The translations under genes were made by a program, and so were the position numbers. From positions 372,001 through 436,000 of the forward strand of contig OZ007034.1 of the NCBI GenBank assembly GCA_963931635.1: a stretch of DNA of 64,000 nucleotides, read 5' to 3'. The stretch's first letter is position 1. Each line of letters starts with the position of its first letter. Below the pieces are notes generated by a model that ran no database searches, was not told the DNA's origin, and worked only from the letters and a program-made list of their open reading frames with translations. Shown here in pieces: positions 57,715 through 64,000 of the stretch. The stretch is from Caccoplasma sp905210875. GTDB taxonomy: Bacteria; Bacteroidota; Bacteroidia; Bacteroidales; UBA11471.

Positions 57715-58986
57715 ATGGCCAAGAAAGAGGAAACAATCAGCATGGTCGACACCTTCTCCGAATTCAAGGAACTGAAAAACATCGACCGCACCACCATGAT
57801 CAGCGTGTTGGAAGAATCTTTCCGCAACGTATTAGCAAAGATGTTCGGCACCGATGAAAACTTCGACATCATCGTCAACCCCGACAAGGGCGACTTTGAA
57901 ATATGGCGCAACCGCGAAGTGGTTGAAGACGACAAAGTGGAAGACCCCAATCTGCAAATCTCCCTGTCGGAAGCCAAAAAAATCGATGCCGACTACGAAG
58001 TGGGCGAAGAGGTTACCGACGAAGTATTCTTCGAGAAGTTTGGCCGTCGCGCCATCTTGAACCTGAGACAGACCCTCGCCTCGAAAATTCTGGAGCTCCA
58101 GAAAGACGCCATCTACAACCAGTACAAAGACAAAATAGGCCAACTGATAAGCGCCGAAGTGTACCAGATATGGAAAAAGGAGATGCTGCTCATCGACGAT
58201 GAAGGCAACGAACTGATACTCCCCAAGACCGAACAGATACCCGGCGATTTCTACCGTAAGGGCGAGACGGCCCGTGCCGCCATCTTGCAGGTCGACAACA
58301 AGAACAACAACCCCAAAATCATCGTGTCGCGCACGTCGGAAGATTTCCTGCGCCGCCTCTTCGAACTCGAAGTACCCGAGATTCACGACGGGCTCATCAC
58401 CATACACAAAGTGGCCCGTATCCCCGGCGAGCGTGCCAAAATCGCCGTTGAGTCGTACGACGAACGCATCGACCCGGTAGGCGCCTGCGTAGGTGTGAAA
58501 GGTTCGCGCATACACGGCATCGTGCGCGAACTGCGTAACGAAAACATCGACGTCATCAACTACACGACCAACACGTCGCTCTTCATACAACGGGCGCTGA
58601 ACCCCGCCAAGATATCCTCGATACGCCTCAACGAAGAGGAGAAAAAGGCCGAGGTATTCCTCAAACCCGAAGAGGTATCTCTCGCCATCGGAAAAGGCGG
58701 TCTCAACATTAAGCTGGCCAGCATGCTCACCGGATACACCATCGATGTATACCGCGACATCGACGAGAGCGAAGAAGAAGACATCTACCTCGATGAGTTC
58801 AAGGACGAAATCGACGAATGGGTAATCGAAGCCCTCAAAAGCATCGGCTGCGCCACCGCCAAGAGCGTATTGGCCAAGAGCCGCGAAGAACTCATCGAAG
58901 GTGCCGACCTCGAAGAAAATACCGTCGATGACGTTATCCGGATTCTGAAAGCAGAATTTGAAGACTCCGACGAAGAAGCACAGTAA
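57715..58986 (+). CDS. nusA: Transcription termination/antitermination factor NusA
   Basis: 423 residues: N-terminal RNA-polymerase-binding domain (about 1-125), S1 domain (about 130-200), KH1 (DPVGACVGVKGSRIHGIV, about 255) and KH2 (SLAIGKGGLNIKLASM, about 320), then an acidic tail ending EFEDSDEEAQ. It is tightly coupled to rimP, the universal arrangement. Confidence 0.96.
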   Translation: MAKKEETISMVDTFSEFKELKNIDRTTMISVLEESFRNVLAKMFGTDENFDIIVNPDKGDFEIWRNREVVEDDKVEDPNLQISLSEAKKIDADYEVGEEVTDEVFFEKFGRRAILNLRQTLASKILELQKDAIYNQYKDKIGQLISAEVYQIWKKEMLLIDDEGNELILPKTEQIPGDFYRKGETARAAILQVDNKNNNPKIIVSRTSEDFLRRLFELEVPEIHDGLITIHKVARIPGERAKIAVESYDERIDPVGACVGVKGSRIHGIVRELRNENIDVINYTTNTSLFIQRALNPAKISSIRLNEEEKKAEVFLKPEEVSLAIGKGGLNIKLASMLTGYTIDVYRDIDESEEEDIYLDEFKDEIDEWVIEALKSIGCATAKSVLAKSREELIEGADLEENTVDDVIRILKAEFEDSDEEAQ

Positions 58987-59092
58987 AACGCCGTCGGGAC
59001 AAGCGGCCCAAACGAGCCGACCTTCACGCTCTCGCAGCCACAAGAGGAAAAGAAAAGTGGCCAACAAGATTCATCAACGTTAAAATGTAACT

Positions 59093-61990
59093 ATGTCGAT
59101 AAGGTTAAATAAAGTAACAAGAGATTTAAACGTAGGTATACAGACGGTAGCCGCGTTCCTTCGCAAAAAAGGTTTCGAGATAGAATTGTCCCCGAACGCC
59201 AAAATCACCGACGAGCAGTACCAGATGCTCGTCAAAGAGTTCAGTTCCGACAAAAATCTGAAAATCGAGTCGGAACGTATCAGCCAGGAACGGCAGAAAG
59301 AGAAAAAGGCCGCCCAGGAAGAGACCGGCAACGAGTCTCAGGAAATAAAGACATTTATCGACGAATCTTTGAAACCACACATCAAAGCGGTAGGAAAAAT
59401 CGACTTGGACAATCTGAATAAAAAAGTCGAAGAGCCCAAGAAAGCAGAGTCCGAAGAAGAGCCGGGACCCATCGAAGAGCCGGCAATCGACGAGACAGTG
59501 CCGCCAACCGCCGAACCTGAATCGGACAACGAAATAGAAAACGACAGCAACGACGACACCGACTTTGAAGAAGAGGCTCCCGAAGAGAGCAAAGAAAGTC
59601 GTACCGCCGAAGAAGATGACAAAGATGAGGTTGTAGACATGCCGAATGACGACGAGGAAAATACCCCTCAGGAAGAAAAAACCGCCGAAGAGGCTCCCGT
59701 CGCCCAAGAAGAGCACGCCGAAAACACCCCGGAAAAAGACAACGGCATATTCAAACTCAACACGGTAAAAACTCCCGGCATCAACGTGGTGGGGAAAATA
59801 GACCTGTCGGCCATCAACCAGCAGACCCGTCCCAAGAAAAAAAGCAAAGAAGAAAAGCGCAAAGAGCGGGAAGCCAAGGAAAAACAGCGCGTCGACAACA
59901 AACGGCCCGCACCGGCAACAGCCCCCGAAACCACAGAAAACGATGGCGAGCGCAAAAAACGCAAACGCATCAAGAAAGAGCGCATCGACATCGAACACAA
60001 CATCGACAACTCTTACAGCAGCGATCGCCACAACAACGGCAACAACAAACCGCAACCGTCGAAGCTGAAAAAGCCCGTTAAGGCTGAAGTCAACGAAGAA
60101 GATGTGCAGAAGCAAATCAAGGAAACGTTGGCCCGACTCACCGCCAAAGGACAAAAGAAAAGTGCCAAGTGGCGGAAAGAGAAACGAGAAGCCTTCTCGA
60201 CCAAGGCACAAGAAGCAGCCGAGCGCGAAATGGAAGAGAGCCGCATCTTGAAACTCACCGAGTTTGTTACCGCCAACGACCTAGCCAGTCTCATGGACGT
60301 ACCCGTAAACAAGGTCATCGCCACCTGCATGAGCCTGGGTATCATGGTATCTATCAACCAGCGTCTCGACGCCGAGACCATCAACATCGTGGCCGAAGAA
60401 TTCGGCTTCCAGACCGAATATGTAAGTGCCGAAGTAGCCGAATCGATGGATGAAGAAGAAGACAGCGAAGAGAACCTCACCCAACGTCCGCCTATCGTAA
60501 CCGTCATGGGACACGTCGACCACGGTAAAACATCGCTGCTCGACTACATACGCAATGCCAACGTCATCGCCGGCGAGGCAGGCGGCATCACACAGCACAT
60601 CGGTGCCTACAACGTCGTACTCGACGATGGTCGCCGCATCACCTTCCTCGACACCCCCGGTCACGAAGCCTTCACCGCCATGCGTGCCCGAGGCGCCAAG
60701 GTTACCGACATCGCCATCATCATCGTGGCTGCCGACGACAACGTCATGCCCCAAACGGTCGAAGCCATCAACCACGCTTCGGCAGCCGGAGTGCCCATCG
60801 TCTTCGCCATCAACAAAATCGATAAGCCCAACGCCAACCCCGACAAGATAAAAGAGGAGCTGGCCAACATGAACTACCTGGTTGAGGAGTGGGGCGGCAA
60901 ATACCAGTCGCAAGACATCTCGGCCAAGAAGGGAACCGGCGTAAAAGAGTTGATGGAAAAAGTACTGCTCGAAGCCGAAATGCTCGACCTCAAAGCCAAT
61001 CCCAACCGTCGTGCCACGGGCTCCATCATCGAGTCGGCCCTCGACAAAGGTCGCGGCTACGTGGCCACGGTACTGGTCGAGAATGGTACCCTGCACACCG
61101 GCGACGTAGTATTGGCCGGAACACATTTCGGTCGTGTAAAAGCCATGTTCAACGAACGTAACGCCCGCATCAAGGAGGCAGGTCCCTCGGCCCCCGTGCT
61201 CATACTCGGACTCAACGGCGCCCCCACTGCCGGCGATCAGTTCAAAGTACTGAGCAGCGAACAAGAGGCTCGTGAAATTGCCAACAAACGCGAGCAGTTG
61301 CAACGTGAACAAGGCCTGCGTACCCATAAACTGCTCACCCTCGACGATATAGGCCGCCGCATCGCCATCGGCAACTTCCAGGAGCTGAACATCATCGTCA
61401 AAGGCGACGTCGACGGTTCCATCGAGGCATTGAGCGACTCACTCATCAAACTCTCTACCGACGAGATACAGGTAAACGTGCTGCACAAAGCCGTGGGTCA
61501 AATCTCGGAATCGGACATCACGCTGGCCGCTGCCTCCAACGCCATCATCGTAGGTTTCCAGGTGCGCCCCTCCATTGCTGCCCGCAAACTGGCCGAGAAA
61601 GAGGGTGTCGACATACGTCTCTACTCGATTATCTACGACGCCATCGAAGAGGTAAAAGCCGCCATGGAAGGTATGCTCTCGCCCGAAATCAAGGAAGAGG
61701 TTACCGCCACGGTCGAAGTGCGCGAGACGTTCCACATATCCAAAGTCGGCACCGTGGCCGGTGGTATCGTGAAAGAGGGCAAAATCAAACGCACCAACAA
61801 AGTGCGCCTCATACGCGACGGTATCGTTATCTACACCGGAGAGCTCGGCTCTCTCAAACGCTTCAAGGACGACGTGAAAGAGGTAGCCACCGGCTACGAA
61901 TGCGGCCTCAACCTGGCCAACTACAACGACATCAAGGTAGGCGACCTTATCGAAGCCTACGAAGAGGTCGAAGTAAAGAAAACTCTCTGA
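59093..61990 (+). CDS. infB: Translation initiation factor IF-2
   Basis: GTPase that places initiator tRNA on the 30S subunit. 965 residues. A short N-terminal helical domain (VGIQTVAAFLRKKGFEIE) is followed by a very long charged region (about 65-330), acidic at first and then Lys/Arg-rich, and a second IF2-N domain (about 385-440). G-domain motifs are GHVDHGKT (473-480), DTPGHEA and NKIDKP. C-terminal domains are complete. Confidence 0.97.
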   Translation: MSIRLNKVTRDLNVGIQTVAAFLRKKGFEIELSPNAKITDEQYQMLVKEFSSDKNLKIESERISQERQKEKKAAQEETGNESQEIKTFIDESLKPHIKAVGKIDLDNLNKKVEEPKKAESEEEPGPIEEPAIDETVPPTAEPESDNEIENDSNDDTDFEEEAPEESKESRTAEEDDKDEVVDMPNDDEENTPQEEKTAEEAPVAQEEHAENTPEKDNGIFKLNTVKTPGINVVGKIDLSAINQQTRPKKKSKEEKRKEREAKEKQRVDNKRPAPATAPETTENDGERKKRKRIKKERIDIEHNIDNSYSSDRHNNGNNKPQPSKLKKPVKAEVNEEDVQKQIKETLARLTAKGQKKSAKWRKEKREAFSTKAQEAAEREMEESRILKLTEFVTANDLASLMDVPVNKVIATCMSLGIMVSINQRLDAETINIVAEEFGFQTEYVSAEVAESMDEEEDSEENLTQRPPIVTVMGHVDHGKTSLLDYIRNANVIAGEAGGITQHIGAYNVVLDDGRRITFLDTPGHEAFTAMRARGAKVTDIAIIIVAADDNVMPQTVEAINHASAAGVPIVFAINKIDKPNANPDKIKEELANMNYLVEEWGGKYQSQDISAKKGTGVKELMEKVLLEAEMLDLKANPNRRATGSIIESALDKGRGYVATVLVENGTLHTGDVVLAGTHFGRVKAMFNERNARIKEAGPSAPVLILGLNGAPTAGDQFKVLSSEQEAREIANKREQLQREQGLRTHKLLTLDDIGRRIAIGNFQELNIIVKGDVDGSIEALSDSLIKLSTDEIQVNVLHKAVGQISESDITLAAASNAIIVGFQVRPSIAARKLAEKEGVDIRLYSIIYDAIEEVKAAMEGMLSPEIKEEVTATVEVRETFHISKVGTVAGGIVKEGKIKRTNKVRLIRDGIVIYTGELGSLKRFKDDVKEVATGYECGLNLANYNDIKVGDLIEAYEEVEVKKTL

Positions 61991-61996
61991 CATAGC

Positions 61997-62037
61997 GATA
62001 AGGCGGACCTTTGCAACAACGCAAAGGCCGTCTTATC
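61997..62037 (+). terminator. Long hairpin after infB
   Basis: GATAAGGCGGACCTTTGC (61997-62014) pairs with GCAAAGGCCGTCTTATC (62021-62037) with one or two mismatches and a 6-base loop. No T run follows, so it may be a processing or stabilising element, or partial terminator, before cvpA. Confidence 0.5.
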
Positions 62038-62057
62038 TCCTATCTGACAGGACGACG

Positions 62058-62615
62058 ATGAATATACAAATCATAGACATTATCGTTGGTGCTCTACTTG
62101 CCTACGGCCTGGTACACGGCTACTACAAAGGCATTGTCCAGCAACTGGGTGCGCTGGGAGGACTGATTGTCGCCATACTGTTTGCCAACCTTTTTGCCCC
62201 GCTGTTTGAGAACCTGCTCAACCGATTCGACGTAGCCGGGCCACGCATTACCCACCAGTTGGCCTACCTCATCTCTTTCCTCGTACTTCTCTTCGGATGC
62301 AACTTTCTGGCCCGACTGCTCAAAAAGACGCTGCACATCTTGCACCTGGGATGGTTCGACCGCATCGCCGGCAGCCTTTTCTGCTGTTTCAAGTACCTGC
62401 TCATCACCAGCGTCCTGCTCAACCTCTACACCCTGCTGGGAGGCAAAGACAACATCGTGCCCCCCGTACCGCAGGAGGCTCGTCTGTGCCAGGTGGTCAT
62501 GCAGGTGGCACCATTCGTCATCGACTGGTCAAACGAGAGAGTAACCCTACCCGACGACATACACATCTCCCTGCCGGAAATAAACAAAGAAGATATTCCG
62601 GCGTTTTTACAATAA
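62058..62615 (+). CDS. CvpA-family membrane protein
   Basis: 185 residues with four predicted helices. The start IIDIIVGALLAYGLVHGYYKGIVQQLGALGG shows the family pattern (a glycine-rich first loop). The proteobacterial CvpA is needed for colicin V release and envelope stress resistance; the role here is unknown. It lies 45 bp before sufB. Confidence 0.85.
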   Translation: MNIQIIDIIVGALLAYGLVHGYYKGIVQQLGALGGLIVAILFANLFAPLFENLLNRFDVAGPRITHQLAYLISFLVLLFGCNFLARLLKKTLHILHLGWFDRIAGSLFCCFKYLLITSVLLNLYTLLGGKDNIVPPVPQEARLCQVVMQVAPFVIDWSNERVTLPDDIHISLPEINKEDIPAFLQ

Positions 62616-62660
62616 ACCGGGGGCGGCCCTACTTCACCCCCGACAGTGTCAGGACCGACA

Positions 62661-64000
62661 ATGAAAAAAGAAAGTCTCAACCATCAGCATAACGACAATC
62701 CGGCGTCTCAGACGCAACGGGAGTCGGAAAAAATCATCGACGAGGTAACCTCGTCGGACTACAAGTACGGCTTTGTTACCGACATCGATACCGAGGTCAT
62801 ACCCCGCGGCCTGAACGAAGAGGTCGTGCGGCTCATCTCGGCCAAGAAGCACGAGCCCGAATGGCTGCTCGACTTCCGGCTCAAAGCCTTTGCCTACTGG
62901 AAAACCCTCGAAATGCCCCACTGGGCACATCTCGACATTCCCGACATCGACTTCCAGGCCATCAGCTACTACGCCGCGCCCAAGACCAAAAATGCGCCCA
63001 AAAGCCTCGATGAGGTCGACCCCGAACTGCTCGACACCTTCAACAAACTCGGCATCTCGCTCGAAGAGCAGATGAAGCTATCGGGCATCGCCGTCGACGC
63101 CGTCATGGACAGCGTATCGGTGAAAACCACCTTCAAGGAGAAGCTGGCCGAACTGGGCATCATCTTCTGCTCCATCAGCGAGGCGGTGAAAGACTACCCC
63201 GACCTTGTGCGCCAATACCTGGGCTCGGTAGTTCCTTACCGCGACAACTTCTTCGCCGCCCTCAACTCGGCGGTATTCAGCGACGGGTCGTTTGTGTACA
63301 TACCCAAAGGGGTGCGCTGCCCCATGGAGCTGTCGACCTATTTCCGCATCAATGCGGCCAACACGGGACAGTTTGAGCGCACCCTCATCATCGCCGACGA
63401 CGACAGCTATGTAAGCTACCTCGAAGGTTGCACGGCGCCCATGCGCGACGAGAACCAGCTGCACGCCGCCATCGTGGAAATCAGAGCCCACGAACGGGCC
63501 GAGGTCAAATATTCGACCGTGCAAAACTGGTATCCCGGCGACAAGGAGGGCCGCGGCGGTATCTACAACTTCGTCACCAAACGGGGACTCTGCAAGGGTG
63601 ACCACTCCAAAATCTCATGGACACAAGTCGAGACCGGCTCGGCCATCACCTGGAAATACCCCAGCTGCATACTGGCCGGCGACAACTCGGTGGGTGAATT
63701 CTACTCCGTGGCCGTTACCAACAACTATCAGCAAGCCGACACCGGCACCAAGATGATACACATCGGCAAGAATACCCGCAGTACCATCGTATCGAAAGGT
63801 ATCTCGGCCGGCCAGAGCCAGAACAGCTACCGCGGACTGGTGCGCGTGGCTCCGGGCGCCGACAACGCCCGCAACTACACCCAGTGCGACAGTCTGCTGC
63901 TGAGCGACCGGTGCGGAGCCCACACCTTCCCCTACATGGACATCAAGAACGACACGGCCGTGGTGGAACACGAAGCGACAACCTCGAAAATCAACGAAGA
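62661..64000 (+). CDS. sufB: Fe-S cluster assembly scaffold SufB (3' end cut by window edge)
   Basis: Scaffold subunit of the SufBCD complex. 446 residues are present; the family is about 480, so only the C-terminus is missing. Recognised words: SSDYKYGFVTDIDTE, SDGSFVYIPKGVRCPMELS (short pieces), YVSYLEGCTAP, WYPGDKEGRGGIYNFVTKRG and SKGISAGQSQNSYRG. SufC and SufD are expected just beyond the window. Confidence 0.95.
   Translation, partial: MKKESLNHQHNDNPASQTQRESEKIIDEVTSSDYKYGFVTDIDTEVIPRGLNEEVVRLISAKKHEPEWLLDFRLKAFAYWKTLEMPHWAHLDIPDIDFQAISYYAAPKTKNAPKSLDEVDPELLDTFNKLGISLEEQMKLSGIAVDAVMDSVSVKTTFKEKLAELGIIFCSISEAVKDYPDLVRQYLGSVVPYRDNFFAALNSAVFSDGSFVYIPKGVRCPMELSTYFRINAANTGQFERTLIIADDDSYVSYLEGCTAPMRDENQLHAAIVEIRAHERAEVKYSTVQNWYPGDKEGRGGIYNFVTKRGLCKGDHSKISWTQVETGSAITWKYPSCILAGDNSVGEFYSVAVTNNYQQADTGTKMIHIGKNTRSTIVSKGISAGQSQNSYRGLVRVAPGADNARNYTQCDSLLLSDRCGAHTFPYMDIKNDTAVVEHEATTSKINE

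Overview
The window is a chromosomal segment from a Bacteroidales bacterium (phylum Bacteroidota). Evidence: a SusC/SusD pair, a Na+-translocating NADH:quinone reductase operon (nqrABCDEF), an exbB-exbD-tonB set beside pdxJ and nadK, many promoter-like boxes of the Bacteroidota -7 type (TAnnTTTG), almost no Shine-Dalgarno sequences, and a 16S gene of Bacteroidales type. Moderate GC and the 16S sequence would fit a Barnesiella-like organism, but the genus is not proven. No prophage, insertion sequence or CRISPR array was seen.

Layout. 1-2.5 kb: a large secreted protein on the minus strand, cut by the window edge. 2.8-8.7 kb: nqrF to nqrA on the minus strand. 8.9-14.9 kb: heavy-metal efflux operon on the plus strand (His/Cys-rich small protein, CzcB-, CzcA- and CzcC-like). 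15-18.4 kb: iron/cobalamin-type ABC importer, converging on lpxB (minus). 19.8-21.3 kb: beta-helix-like lipoprotein. 21.4-24.8 kb: aroC, M20 dipeptidase and radical SAM protein (minus). 25.2-26.9 kb: DJ-1 family protein, then corA with an unusual structured leader. 27.6-32.7 kb: a complete rRNA operon on the minus strand (16S, tRNA-Ile, tRNA-Ala, 23S, 5S) with a terminator and two upstream promoters. 33-40 kb: a SusC/SusD operon with a small unknown protein and a metallophosphoesterase. 40.3 kb: tRNA-Asp. 40.5-43.7 kb: M24 peptidase, murF and an ECF sigma factor. 43.8-52 kb: a cell-wall sugar salvage cluster (SSS symporter, SpoIID/LytB-like protein, MurK-like kinase, murQ, a glycosyltransferase, a DUF4922 protein and an AmpG-like permease). 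52-54.8 kb: pdxJ-exbB-exbD-tonB (minus). 55-64 kb (plus): nadK, a TerB-like small protein, a YgjP-like metallopeptidase, rimP-nusA-infB, cvpA and the start of sufB, which runs off the window.

How the genes work together. Nqr pumps Na+; it could energise the SSS symporter. ExbB/ExbD/TonB would energise SusC. The 43.8-52 kb cluster looks like a route for importing and catabolising peptidoglycan-derived sugars and peptides, with three members of unknown biochemical role.

Most interesting non-coding signals: (1) an intergenic repeat with an 84-bp period found at two loci, each time ending in the -7 box of the neighbouring gene; (2) a corA leader in which a hairpin hides an anti-Shine-Dalgarno sequence opposite a rare strong SD; (3) a terminator-like hairpin in the rimP-nusA-infB leader; (4) two genes whose -7 box ends four bases before the ATG, suggesting leaderless mRNA; (5) a region beside tRNA-Asp with three stacked terminator-like hairpins and a possible gene relic.
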